From Burkholderiales bacterium RIFCSPLOWO2_12_FULL_61_40 (GTDB taxonomy: Bacteria; Pseudomonadota; Gammaproteobacteria; Burkholderiales; Burkholderiaceae_C), in the NCBI GenBank assembly GCA_001770935.1, contig MESI01000043.1, positions 1 to 64,000 on the forward strand: 64,000 nucleotides of DNA. The letters are read 5' to 3'. Below are positions 48,795 to 58,400 of this stretch, piece by piece; within the stretch, counting starts at the first letter, position 1, and every line of letters begins with the position of its first letter. Under the pieces are notes generated by a model. That model worked only from the letters and a program-made list of their open reading frames with translations, did not search any database and had not been told where the DNA came from. Both the position numbers and the translations under genes were made by a program.

Positions 48795-49981
48795 AGTGCA
48801 GGGGTCGCAGTAGCCCTTTTTGCGGGCCGCTCAAAGATGTCGGGCAGCGCGAATTCGTAGCGCCTCAAAAAAGCATCAAGAATTTGCCGGAACAACTTCT
48901 TGTTGTCGTCCACCATCTCCGAAGGCTGGTAGATGTCGTACTTGCCGTGGCTCAGCAGATTGAGTGCACGGGAAAACAGGTCCGCATCCGCCAGCCCGTG
49001 AATGCAGGCCGAGAAATCGTCACACCCAAAAAAGGTGGCTGTCTTCTCCAGAATGCTGCGCAGCATGTTGAAGTGGTAGGTGTAGAGCGTGCCGCCCTGG
49101 GATGCCTTTTGCAGCTCTGCCAGCATCGAGACATGGTGAAAGAACGGCGTGTCATCCGTGGCGCGCAGCGTGTAGGTGGTGCCGCGCTCAGGGCGCTGCA
49201 GCAGGTACTTCTTGTGTGCGTCTTTCTTCAGCTCATTGCACACCACATTGAAGAACAGGGAATGGTGGGACGAGATCACCGCCTTGATGGGCGCGGGGAC
49301 CATGCGCGGCGGGTTTTCGGCCTCGCCCGGCCCATCGGCCACCACGGCTTCAGGCCGGGTTCTGCTCTTGGCCTTGCGCAGCAGCTTGGCCAAATCGCTG
49401 GCAACAGCAATGGCATTGTTGTCGTCCAGCGAGGTTATGGGGTCGTCAATGTAGAGGTACTTCACCCACGAATATGTCTCCAGCCCGTCGATCACGCGTT
49501 CACAAATGGCCATGAACACACACCAAATGAAGATGTTCTCCTCGCCACGGGATACCTTGATGTGGCGCGCATCTTCACCCTTGCGAAAGCTGATGGCCCA
49601 TTGGTCGTAGTCAATGTCGAACAGAAAGTCGGCATAACGGCCCAGGTAGTGGCCGATGCGCTCATCCAGAGCCAAGTCCTTCAAACCCTTGAAAAACTCC
49701 GAATCTGTGTTGATATGCAGCCGCCGCTCGCTGTCGTTCGCTAGGTCGTTGTCCCAAGAGAACAAGTCTTCGGTGAACGCATTGAAATACAGCGTGTCAG
49801 GTTTACCCTTGTTTTTCCGCTTGCCAGCATCCTTAAACTCCATAGATACACGGGTTTTACCCGTGCCGTTATAGGCATAGAGCAGCACAAAATCCTGATT
49901 GCCACCATTCAGGTCATCGCGCAGCCGGGTGACCAATCTGCGCATGTCCGTGAAGCGATGAATCTTCAACTTCTCGCTCAT
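48791..49981 (-). CDS. PrrC/RloC-like AAA ATPase, candidate anticodon nuclease
   Basis: The 396-residue protein has a P-loop LLYAYNGTGKTR at about 34-45, an ABC-type signature region KVSRGEENIFIW, a Walker B YLYIDDPITSLDDNNA and a switch-like SSHHSLFFN. The C-terminal domain holds R-S-I-L-E (R308, E312) and a histidine in LLSHGKYD (H345). That R-x3-E-x32-H spacing is close to the Arg320-Glu324-His356 triad of the PrrC anticodon nuclease. PrrC is also encoded inside a type I hsd operon and is held silent by the restriction complex. A related role here is a strong inference but is not proven. The ATPase part lacks the long coiled coil of RloC. Confidence 0.72.
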   Translation of the reverse strand: MSEKLKIHRFTDMRRLVTRLRDDLNGGNQDFVLLYAYNGTGKTRVSMEFKDAGKRKNKGKPDTLYFNAFTEDLFSWDNDLANDSERRLHINTDSEFFKGLKDLALDERIGHYLGRYADFLFDIDYDQWAISFRKGEDARHIKVSRGEENIFIWCVFMAICERVIDGLETYSWVKYLYIDDPITSLDDNNAIAVASDLAKLLRKAKSRTRPEAVVADGPGEAENPPRMVPAPIKAVISSHHSLFFNVVCNELKKDAHKKYLLQRPERGTTYTLRATDDTPFFHHVSMLAELQKASQGGTLYTYHFNMLRSILEKTATFFGCDDFSACIHGLADADLFSRALNLLSHGKYDIYQPSEMVDDNKKLFRQILDAFLRRYEFALPDIFERPAKRATATPAL

Positions 49982-50002
49982 GGCTCAGCCGCCTGCGCCG
50001 AA

Positions 50003-50041
50003 GGGAAAATCTGCTGCATCAGCCCATTTTTTGTAGGTCTT
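50003..50041. pseudogene. Frameshifted remnant of an hsdS 3' end
   Basis: On the minus strand this encodes GLMQQIFP-like residues, homologous to the terminal KKGLMQQLFP of HsdS at 51301-51338 (about 39 bp, two substitutions and one inserted base). Its frame runs on to a TGA that overlaps the ATG of the PrrC-like gene. It shows that an hsdS gene once ended directly at the ATPase gene. Confidence 0.75.
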
Positions 50042-50142
50042 AAAGATTTCTGGTTTTGGGGGCTGATCTGTCATGGTACGTGAGTGGATGGCGCGGCTTC
50101 TTTAACCAAGAAGTGTTTTTAGTTAAAGTTAAGCTGATTTCT

Positions 50143-51276
50143 TTAACTAATGAAAGCCTTCATGTAAGGTTCGCACACATAGACGCGCCCCCGTTGTTGC
50201 CCTGTCAGCTCTTTGAGCAGGTTCTTTTCCAGAAACACCTTCACCAGTGCATTGGCTGTTGGGGTGCTGATACCCAGCTCCGTTTGAACATCTTTGGCCG
50301 TCAGAACAGGCTTGCGGTAAATCAATGTCAGCAAACGGCTCGCCAGCTCCCCCCGTTTACCCATCGTTAAGACGAGCTTGTCAAATTCAGCACGCAGATG
50401 AAGAACTTGACGAAACACATCCCGCCCTTTGATGGCGGTCTGCTCCACCCCATTCAAGAAAAAGAGCAACCAATGGGTTAAGTCATTGCCTATGCGAACC
50501 TTCATCAACGCATCGTAATAACTGGCACGGTTGCGTTCAAAAAAGTCGGACATATACAGCGAAGGCTTTTCCAATAGCCCATGACTGATCAGGTAGAGCG
50601 GAATCATCAACCGCCCAATACGTCCATTCCCATCCAAGAAGGGATGAATGGTTTCAAATTGGTAGTGACTGATAGCAGCCCTGATTAAATGCGGAACATG
50701 AATGTTCTCGTTGTGCCAAAACTTTTCCAGGTCACCCATCAGATCGGGGACACTGTTCTGGTGCGGTGGAATGAAAGCCGCATCGGAAAGGCCAGAGCCC
50801 CCAATCCAGTTCTGACTGACGCGAAATTCGCCGGGTTGCTTCGTTTTTCCCCGCACACCACTCATCAGTATGGCGTGCGTTTGTTTGAGCAGGCGGTTGG
50901 AGAGTGGCAACCGCTTTAACTCCGCAACCGCCCCATTCATGGCATTCACATAGTTGCGCACCTCGCGCCAATCGTCACGCTTTTCAATGGCAATGTGCTC
51001 TTCGGGCATCACCGCTTCGTCAAAAGCGGTTTGCATCCCTTCAATGCGACTGGAAGTTTGGGCTTCCTTGGTAATGTGCATTTGAATGAACAGATCAATA
51101 TCGGGGACGATCAGAGAAAACGCATTCAACTCACCGAGCACTTTGTTGGCGCGCTCCAGCATGGTGTTGATTTGCGGATTTTCCCAACTCCATTCCACAT
51201 TGACCGGGACAGGCTGGAAACTCTTGTATTGGTATTGGGGTTGCCAGATGCCCGACTTGAAGTCTTCTACTTTCAT
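50143..51276 (-). CDS. Fic-family AMP-transferase (class II), embedded in the hsd operon
   Basis: The 377-residue protein has the inhibitory helix SSRIEGM before the Fic core, the complete catalytic loop HPFLDGNGRIGR and a C-terminal winged helix (VLTAKDVQTELGISTPTANALVKVFLEKNLL). All catalytic residues are present, so AMPylation or a related transfer is expected, with autoinhibition by the N-terminal helix. Its start overlaps the hsdS stop by ATGA. The presence of an hsdS-end remnant on its far side indicates insertion between hsdS and the ATPase gene. Confidence 0.92.
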   Translation of the reverse strand: MKVEDFKSGIWQPQYQYKSFQPVPVNVEWSWENPQINTMLERANKVLGELNAFSLIVPDIDLFIQMHITKEAQTSSRIEGMQTAFDEAVMPEEHIAIEKRDDWREVRNYVNAMNGAVAELKRLPLSNRLLKQTHAILMSGVRGKTKQPGEFRVSQNWIGGSGLSDAAFIPPHQNSVPDLMGDLEKFWHNENIHVPHLIRAAISHYQFETIHPFLDGNGRIGRLMIPLYLISHGLLEKPSLYMSDFFERNRASYYDALMKVRIGNDLTHWLLFFLNGVEQTAIKGRDVFRQVLHLRAEFDKLVLTMGKRGELASRLLTLIYRKPVLTAKDVQTELGISTPTANALVKVFLEKNLLKELTGQQRGRVYVCEPYMKAFIS

Positions 51277-52553
51277 ACTGCTTCCTCGCTGGCATTTTGT
51301 GGGAAAAGCTGCTGCATCAGCCCTTTTTTGTGGGTCTTGTGGGTTTCGAGTTCTTGGGTTGCACAGGTGATGAGGTCATTGATAGATGTGATGCATTCAG
51401 CGATGCGAATCTGTTCAAGCTCATTTGGAATGAATGTCTTGATATTTTCGATCTGTTGCGCTGATAAATTTGGTGGCTCAGCCCCAGAAATACTTTTCTC
51501 AATATCACCTATCGTTTGCTGACATTGAAGCAAAAAGTAGACAAACGGCATGTGGTGCGTTGTCACCAATTTGCCAACTCGCTGCTTCAATAAGGCTCCG
51601 GCAAAGGTCTGATCAACTTGCGCCATCTTTAGCTGGCCACTTAATATTGGACGCGTCAAGGCAATAACATAATCGCCCTCCGATACCGAGAATTTTTCAA
51701 ATTGCTTCTTGAATTGAAAAGGCAGATGAGACGGGGTGCTGTGACTCATCTGCTGGATACCCACATCGGCAATTTTTAACCATCGCACTCCGTTTTCGAC
51801 ACTATCGTTGCTTGAAAACGCGAAGCCTTGAAAAATTGAAAACACGTCTTTCAGGGAATATTTTTTCCATTCCCCCACATCACGGAACTCAGGAAACCGA
51901 AGACGCGGTTGAGTTTCACCTTCGCGGGGGAAAAGCTGCTGCATCAGCCCTTTTTTATGGGTCTTGAGCGTGTCCACTTTGCGGGCTTGCGCGGCGATCA
52001 GTTCGTCCAACGAACTCAGGCAATCGGCGATTTTTTGTTGTTCAGCTGAGTTTGGTGTTGGGATCGCCACGCCAAAGAAGGCCTCTTTGCTGATATTCAA
52101 GAGGCCATTGCTTCGCGCACCGCTGGTAATGTGTTTTTTAAGCTGCTTCCCGTGCGCATTCGACTCAAAGCAGTTTTGAAAGAAGCCATTCGAATAGCCT
52201 GCTTTGAGTCGAAAACAAATGAAGACACTTGGGGCGGCAACCTGTCCCCATCCCTGCAAGAGATAAATGCAACCTTCCGGGAACTTGAGAGAGTTGCCTT
52301 TGTTGTAGACAAAATCGCCATCCCTTGCCAGCGTGTAGAGCTGATATTGATTGCCTGAAATATCTCTGCCGAATTTTTCCGCTTGTGGAACAAACCCAAT
52401 GCCAGCAGAAATGCTCACGGGAGTCAGTTTCCTTTCCCCAACACGTTCAGCCACGGGGATAGAAGCCTCCCTAAGCGAAATCGGTCGCCAAGGTTCAGCC
52501 TCCCGAAACTCCGAAAACCGCAGCTTGGGCACTAACTTTTTGTCTTCACTCAT
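51273..52553 (-). CDS. hsdS: Type I restriction specificity subunit HsdS
   Basis: The 426-residue protein shows the two-fold HsdS layout: a first target-recognition domain (about 1-160), a conserved helical spacer (LSSLDELIAAQARKVDTLKTHKKGLMQQLFP), a second recognition domain and a second spacer (CITSINDLITCATQELETHKTHKKGLMQQLFP). The duplicated spacers are nearly identical, which permits domain exchange. It determines the bipartite target site for HsdM and HsdR. It overlaps the genes before and after by 4 bp each. Confidence 0.94.
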   Translation of the reverse strand: MSEDKKLVPKLRFSEFREAEPWRPISLREASIPVAERVGERKLTPVSISAGIGFVPQAEKFGRDISGNQYQLYTLARDGDFVYNKGNSLKFPEGCIYLLQGWGQVAAPSVFICFRLKAGYSNGFFQNCFESNAHGKQLKKHITSGARSNGLLNISKEAFFGVAIPTPNSAEQQKIADCLSSLDELIAAQARKVDTLKTHKKGLMQQLFPREGETQPRLRFPEFRDVGEWKKYSLKDVFSIFQGFAFSSNDSVENGVRWLKIADVGIQQMSHSTPSHLPFQFKKQFEKFSVSEGDYVIALTRPILSGQLKMAQVDQTFAGALLKQRVGKLVTTHHMPFVYFLLQCQQTIGDIEKSISGAEPPNLSAQQIENIKTFIPNELEQIRIAECITSINDLITCATQELETHKTHKKGLMQQLFPQNASEEAV

Positions 52554-53932
52554 TTCAATACGCTCCGGCCTTTATCCGTCAGGCGGTATTGCTGCAGGCG
52601 GCTGCTGGGTTTGTCGGGCAGGGTTGGCTCGATCCACCCCTTTTCCAGGGCCGGGTGCAGGTAGTTGGCTTTGAAGGTGGGGCGGTGTTTGAGTGCAAGC
52701 CTCTGCTGAATGTCTGAAGGCGCCAGCGGCCCATTCAGCAAGGTTTGCAGAAGCCGGGCGACTGGGTCGGTGACTGGGTCGGTGACTGGGTCGCTTACTT
52801 GCTCACTGACTGGTGCCATCTCCTCATCCGCATGCACCGGCCTGCTGGCGGGAAACGTGATGCGCAAGAAGTTCTCCGTAAAGCGAAAGCACTCCGGTCC
52901 AAAAAATTCGGTGATGCGGGGCAGGCCCGAGCCGAGGTGTTCCACCATGTCCAGGTCTCTAAATACGCGCATCAGCTCTTTGTTGCGCGGTATGGAGTAG
53001 CCCTCAAAAAACTCGGCTTGGGTCAGGCCTTCGGGCAGTGCGCAGGCAGAGGTGAGTTCGATGCGGTCGGCAAATATCTCGAACTTGGGCGGCACCTCGC
53101 GGGTGTAGTCGTTGTGGACGATGGCGTTAATCACCGCCTCGCGCAGGGCGATGGGGCTCCACAGGCGCACGTCGATCCGCTCTTTGGCGGTGATGGTGCT
53201 GGCAGTTTTGTTTTCCAAATCGAGCTTATCGAGCACGCTTTTGGTGGCTTTGATGAGGGAGCAGTAGCCGTATTCGTTGCTCTCGATGAGGTGCACACGG
53301 TCTTTGCCCCGGTATTTGGCCACTTTGATGGACGTGCCGTTTTCATCGGCCAGCAAGTAGGCGGCGTAGTTGAGCGCCCCGTCTTCGGTGGTCAGCTCCA
53401 GGTTGGTTTTGAACTGCCTGTTCAGCGGCTTGCGCTTTTCATCGTAATAAATGCGCAGCTGCTCGAAGCTCAAGGCTTGTCGGTGCGATTTGATTTTGCC
53501 AATGGAATTGCGGGTGCGGGTGGCAAAGAGTTTTTCGACCATGGCCACAGGCATGGGCTCGGCAGCAGTGCCTATGCGCAGGAAGCAGCCTTTTTCGCTG
53601 AGGCCGTATTTCTTTTTGGCGTAAGGCTTTTCGCTGCCACTGGCCACGATGATTTTGATGCAGTGAACGCCTGGGGGCTGCTCCTCTTCCACCAGATCAA
53701 ACAAGCCCATGGCGGAGGGACTGATGTTGTGTTTGATGCGGTCTTTCACTTTGAGCATGTCGCCATCTACATCGGCCACGCCCACGCGCGCGCCCGTTTT
53801 GTCTATGCCCAGGTAAATAAACCCGCCCTCGGGGGTGTTGAGAAAGGCGATGACTTCTTTCTCCAGGTCGAGGTCTGGCGTGAGTTCACGCTTGTATTCG
53901 ATGCGGTGGGTTTCAGGCATGGGCACACTCAT
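52550..53932 (-). CDS. AlbA_2/Schlafen-type ATP-binding protein, second copy
   Basis: The 460-residue protein has an N-terminal AlbA_2 (Schlafen AAA_4) domain (IEYKRELTPDLDLEKEVIAFLNTPEGGFIYLGIDKTG), a GHKL-like ATP-binding region (PIALREAVINAIVHNDYT, GSGLPRITEFFG) and a C-terminal winged helix ending SRLQQYRLTDKGRSVLK. A linker of repeated DPVT units is encoded by 12-bp tandem repeats. Such proteins are common in restriction and phage-defence loci. It is a diverged paralogue of the gene before it, but the last 85 bp of the two genes are clearly similar in DNA. Confidence 0.85.
   Translation of the reverse strand: MSVPMPETHRIEYKRELTPDLDLEKEVIAFLNTPEGGFIYLGIDKTGARVGVADVDGDMLKVKDRIKHNISPSAMGLFDLVEEEQPPGVHCIKIIVASGSEKPYAKKKYGLSEKGCFLRIGTAAEPMPVAMVEKLFATRTRNSIGKIKSHRQALSFEQLRIYYDEKRKPLNRQFKTNLELTTEDGALNYAAYLLADENGTSIKVAKYRGKDRVHLIESNEYGYCSLIKATKSVLDKLDLENKTASTITAKERIDVRLWSPIALREAVINAIVHNDYTREVPPKFEIFADRIELTSACALPEGLTQAEFFEGYSIPRNKELMRVFRDLDMVEHLGSGLPRITEFFGPECFRFTENFLRITFPASRPVHADEEMAPVSEQVSDPVTDPVTDPVARLLQTLLNGPLAPSDIQQRLALKHRPTFKANYLHPALEKGWIEPTLPDKPSSRLQQYRLTDKGRSVLK
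52755..52803 (-). repeat. Tandem 12-bp repeats in the linker of the second AlbA_2 gene
   Basis: On the plus strand the unit gactgggtcggt is iterated about four times with small changes, encoding DPVTDPVTDPV on the minus strand. A unit length divisible by three keeps the frame when copy number changes. Confidence 0.75.
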
Positions 53933-55416
53933 TTCAACAATGCCTTTCCTTTTTCAGTCAAGCGGTATTGCTGCAGACGGCTGTTGGGTTTGTCGGGGAT
54001 GGTGGGTTCGATTAGCTCTGCTTGTAACAGTCTGGCCATGGCGGCCTTGTAGTTGCCGGTTGGTTGCCCATAGCCAAGAGCGTTCAATAGGGCACTGCGG
54101 CCCAGTGGCAGTGAGGCGAGCGAGGCCATTATTTTTCGTTCGGTTTCCGTCTGGGGCACCGGGGCCTTGACTGGGGCCATGACTGGGGCCTCGACTGGGG
54201 CCTCGACTTGCGTGGTGACTGGGTCGGCCACGCCGTCCTGCTGAGCATTCGGCCGCCACACTTGGGCGGTGAACTGATTGCCGCGAACATCGTCGATGAG
54301 TTCAATCTGCGGCCACTCTTCCAGCGCACGGGGTATGCCGCTGCCCAGGCCACGGTAAGGCAGCAGCTTGAAGGCGTGCTCGGTCAGCGTGGGGTTGCGG
54401 CGGTTGGTTTTCCCTTGGCGTATGTCTGCAATGCTCAGGCTGTCGGGCAGGTGGCCGGGGCTGATGATTTCGATGCGGTCGCGAAACACCAGGATGCGGA
54501 TGGAGGCGCTGGTGAAGTAGTCGCGGTGGATGAGGGCGTTCACCAGTAGCTCTTGCAGGGTCAGTTCGGGCACTTCCAGCAGGCCCAGCGAATTAAAGCC
54601 CTGGTCGCCCTGCACGCGGTGCAGGTTGCGTTTGATGAAGGCCAGCGCCTCGGTGTATTGGGTGGGCAAGGTGCCGCTGATGTCCTGGCTGTCCTGGTAG
54701 TGGCTGTCGGCAATGCTGGTGCCGTAAAAGGCCACGGCCTTGATGGAATACGCGGGCCGCCAGCGCTGCTGGTTGCGGCCAAATAGCATAAGACCAGCCA
54801 GGGTGAGTTCGCGGCCGTCGCCCAGGCCCAGGTTTTGCAGCACCGAGTCCAGTGGCTGCGCTGGGTCTGGTTGGTTGGCTCCGTAGCGCTGTTCCAGGTA
54901 ACGACGAAAGGCAGCTTCATCCAGGTCGGCGCTGGTGGTGTCGGCCACGGGCACCACGTCGGCATACACCAGCCCGGCGCGCTGGAACATGCGCTGCATT
55001 TCTTCTCGTGCGGTGACGTGGCGTTTGTCAGCACCTTGTTTGACCCAGATGCTGCCTTGGTGGTCCAGGTAAGGCTTGGCCAAGCCATCGGGAATGGTCA
55101 CCACGATTACCAGCCCGGCGTGGGTGAGTACGTTTTCCGTTAGCGGGTGCACGGGCGGACGCAGGTGCTGGCTGGCGGCGTTGCTCAGCATCTGATTCAG
55201 GCGGCGCACTTCGGCAGCATCCAGCCCTGCAATCGAGCCATCGTCGTTGATGCCAATAAACAGCGTGCCGCCGCCACTATTGGAAAAGGCCACCAGTTCG
55301 GCTGCCAAGGCATCGGGGCTGTTGAAGGTGCGTTTGAACTGCTGGCGGCTGTGCTCGCCCAAGACGATGCGCTGCAACAGTTCAGCCTCAAGCAGGGCTT
55401 TATGACTCATACGCAT
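53929..55416 (-). CDS. AlbA_2/Schlafen-type ATP-binding protein, first copy
   Basis: The 495-residue protein has the AlbA_2 domain (QFKRTFNSPDALAAELVAFSNSGGGTLFIGINDDGSI), a central RecG-like segment, a GHKL-like ATP region (ELLVNALIHRDYFT, GSGIPRALEEWPQ), a repeat linker (EAPVEAPVMAPVKAPV) and a C-terminal winged helix. It overlaps the hsdR 3' end by up to 17 bp; the ATG at 55410 is an alternative start. Two such paralogues in tandem between hsdR and hsdS suggest duplication within the operon. The biochemical role is unknown. Confidence 0.87.
   Translation of the reverse strand: MRMSHKALLEAELLQRIVLGEHSRQQFKRTFNSPDALAAELVAFSNSGGGTLFIGINDDGSIAGLDAAEVRRLNQMLSNAASQHLRPPVHPLTENVLTHAGLVIVVTIPDGLAKPYLDHQGSIWVKQGADKRHVTAREEMQRMFQRAGLVYADVVPVADTTSADLDEAAFRRYLEQRYGANQPDPAQPLDSVLQNLGLGDGRELTLAGLMLFGRNQQRWRPAYSIKAVAFYGTSIADSHYQDSQDISGTLPTQYTEALAFIKRNLHRVQGDQGFNSLGLLEVPELTLQELLVNALIHRDYFTSASIRILVFRDRIEIISPGHLPDSLSIADIRQGKTNRRNPTLTEHAFKLLPYRGLGSGIPRALEEWPQIELIDDVRGNQFTAQVWRPNAQQDGVADPVTTQVEAPVEAPVMAPVKAPVPQTETERKIMASLASLPLGRSALLNALGYGQPTGNYKAAMARLLQAELIEPTIPDKPNSRLQQYRLTEKGKALLK
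54160..54215 (-). repeat. Tandem 12-bp repeats in the linker of the first AlbA_2 gene
   Basis: Iterations of gactggggcc(atg/tcg) encode the APVEAPVMAPVKAPV linker on the minus strand. They match the linker position in the paralogue but not its exact sequence. Confidence 0.7.
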
Positions 55417-58400
55417 TCAGCCCAGAAATATCGCGCCCCTGCGCACGTTTGGTCAGCAGCGGTACCAGCTCTTTCATCAGCGCCAGTTCAGCTTGGGCGC
55501 GGGCTTTCCACCCCAGGTCCAGCGGGGCCATCAGGTCGCTCAAGGCCTCGCCGTCAAAAATCATGCGCTGCAAGATGCCGTCCACAAAGGTTTGCAGGGC
55601 AGCGGGGGTTAGCTGGTGTTGGGTGGCGATGGTGGCGAGTTCGCCAGCGTCCTTTTCCTTTTTGAACCGGGTGTAGCCCTCGCGGATGGCGGTCTCGCTC
55701 AGGCCCTCGCCTGCCTTCAGGGTGTTGATGTACGCAGCAATGTCGTCGCGCTCGTTCATGAACTTGGCATCGGCCTGGATAAGGCCAATAAGCTGTTCGC
55801 GGCTCATGGTCTGCTTGGTGCCCGACCCCTGCTGCGAAAAGCGGGACATGAGGCCCATGATGTAGTCGTAGTCGATCACTGCGCTGGCAAAGAGCACGAA
55901 CTCGAAGTCGAGCTGGCCCACATCGGCCGAGTCATCGCCTTTCGCCTCGCCCCCCTTGTCCTGCTGGGCCTGTTGTTGCTTCAGACGCTGGGCTGTTTCC
56001 AGGTAGGCGCCGCGAAAGCCTTGCAGGTTTTCTGCGGGCAAGATGTGCTCTATGGCGGTGGCGTTGTCTTCGGTCTGGTCGGTGTATTGGTCCAGCTGGG
56101 TTTTGAGGCGCTGCACTTCTTTGAAGTTTTGAATGAAGGCGGCGCGGGCCTCGTCGCCCTTGAGGCTGTGCACGGCGTCGGGCGTGCAGGCCAGGCCTTG
56201 GCTTTGCATGAAGTCGGCCAGCTTGGTGACGGCGGCGTCCAGCTTCTGGATGACGACAGGGGCCTTGTCCACCAGCCAGATCTTGCGGGCCTCTTCGCCC
56301 GACTTCTCGCCCGAGAACAGGGCAATGGCGGCGTCCACATTGCCTTGCTGCTGGCGGAAGTCGAGGATGTTGCCGTAGGGCTTGGTGCCATTCAGTACGC
56401 GGTTGGTGCGCGAGAAGGCCTGTATTAAGCCATGGTGCTTGAGGTTTTTGTCCACGTACAGGGTGTTGAGGTACTTGGAGTCAAAGCCGGTGAGCAGCAT
56501 GTCCACCACGATGGTGATGTCGATCTTCTTGGCAGCGGGGTAGTCGGCATTGGGCCACTGCTGGTCTTTGATGCGCTTTTGCACGTCCTGGTAGTACAGG
56601 TCGAACTCGCTGATGGTGTGGTTGGTGCCGTAGCGGGTGTTGTAGCTGACCAGGATGGCTTTGAGTGCGGCTTTTTTGCCCTCGGGGTCTACCTGGTTGT
56701 CTTCTTTTTCTTGGGGCAGGTCTTCTTGAATTTGCTTGACATCGGCATCACCCTCGGCGGGCGGCGAGAACACGCCAGCGATGTTGAGCGGCTCAAAGGC
56801 AGGGTCGGCTTCTTGCTTGGTTTTTTGAAGGTCTGCAAAGAGCTTGTGGTACTCGATGGCGTCATTGATGCTGGCGGTGGCCAGCACGGCGTTGAACCTG
56901 CGCCCAGCGGTGGCCGTGTCGTGCTTGGACAGGATGGCTTCTATCACGGCCTTTTTGGCCAGGGCCTCGCCGGGCTTGGGTGGGTTCTTGCCCTCGGGCT
57001 TGAAGTAGTCCACATGGAAGCGCAGCACGTTGGCGTCTTCAATGGCGTGGGTGATGGTGTAGGCGTGCAGCTGCTTTTGGAACAGGTCTTCCGTGGTGCG
57101 GAACTGCCCCTCTTCGCCCTCAAACTGCTTGGCCGTGGCGTTGGCCTCAAAAATGGGCGTGCCGGTAAAGCCAAACAGCTGCGCCTTGGGGAAGAACTCT
57201 TTGATGGCTGTGTGGTTGTCGCCGAATTGGGAGCGGTGGCATTCGTCAAAAATGAAAACGATGCGCTTGTTGCTCAACGGTGCCAGCTGCTCTTTGTAGG
57301 TGGCTTTGCCGTCTTTCTTTTGCTGTTTGTTGCGCTTGCTGTTCTCATCCAGCGCCAGGCCCAGCTTCTGGATGGTGGTGACGATGACTTTGTCGGCACG
57401 TTCGTCAGACAGCAGGCGGCGCACCAGCGCGGCGGTGTTGGTGTTTTCTTCGACGCAGCCTTCCTGAAAGCGGTTGAACTCCTCGCGGGTCTGGCGGTCC
57501 AGGTCTTTGCGGTCCACCACAAAAAGGCATTTCTCCACGTCGGGGTTGTCCTTCAGCAAGGTGGATGCTTTGAAGGATGTGAGCGTTTTGCCGCTGCCGG
57601 TGGTGTGCCAGATGTAGCCGTTGCCGCAGTTCTGGTGGATGCAGTCCACAATTTGCTTGACGGCATACATCTGGTAGGGCCGCATCATCAGCAGCTTTTG
57701 TTCGCTGGCCACCAGCACCATGTAGCGGCTGATGGTTTGGCCCAAGGTGCATTTGACGAGGAACCGTTGAGCAAACTCGTCGAGCTGCGTGATCTTCTTA
57801 TTGGCCTCGTCCGCAAACTGGTAGATGGGTAGGAAGCGCTCGTCCGCATTGAACGCAAAGTGCCGCGCGTTGTTGTTGGCGAAGTAGTAGGTGTTGGTGC
57901 GGTTGCTGACGATGAAGAGCTGCAAGAAGCTCAGCAGCGTCTTGGTGTAGCCGTTGCCGGGGTCGTTTTTGTAGTCAACGATCTGCTCCATGGCGCGGCG
58001 CGGGTTGATGCCCAGCGTTTTGAGCTCGATTTGCACACATGGCACGCCGTTGATGAGGATGAGCACGTCATAACGGTGGTGGCTGTTGTCGGTGTTGATG
58101 CGCAGCTGGTTGACGACCTCGAAGGTGTTTTTGCACCAGTCTTTGATGTTGACCAGGGTGTAGTTCAGCGGCGTGCCGTCTTCGCGGGTGAAGGCGTTGA
58201 TGCTGCGCAGGGTCTTGGCGGCGGTGAAGACATCGGGGGTGACGATTTCGTCCAGCAGGCGGGCGAATTCTCCATCGGAGAGATGAACACGGTTAAGGGC
58301 CTCGAACTTCTCGCGGAAGTTGCGCTCCAGTGATGCGCGGTCCCGAATGTCGGCACGGTGCTCGTACTTGAGGCCCTGCAGCTTGCCAATGAAGCCGTAC

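Noticed and set aside
51929-51975. Second match to the hsdS-end remnant inside hsdS
   Set aside because: This is the natural internal repeat between the two halves of HsdS (KTHKKGLMQQLFP occurs twice), not evidence of another insertion.
52745-54052. 435-residue plus-strand ORF opposite the AlbA_2 genes
   Set aside because: It crosses the coupled junction of two well-supported minus-strand genes and repeats their tandem linker in antisense.
52755-54215. Possible CRISPR-like array
   Set aside because: The 12-bp repeats are contiguous, in frame and encode protein linkers; there are no spacers and no cas genes.
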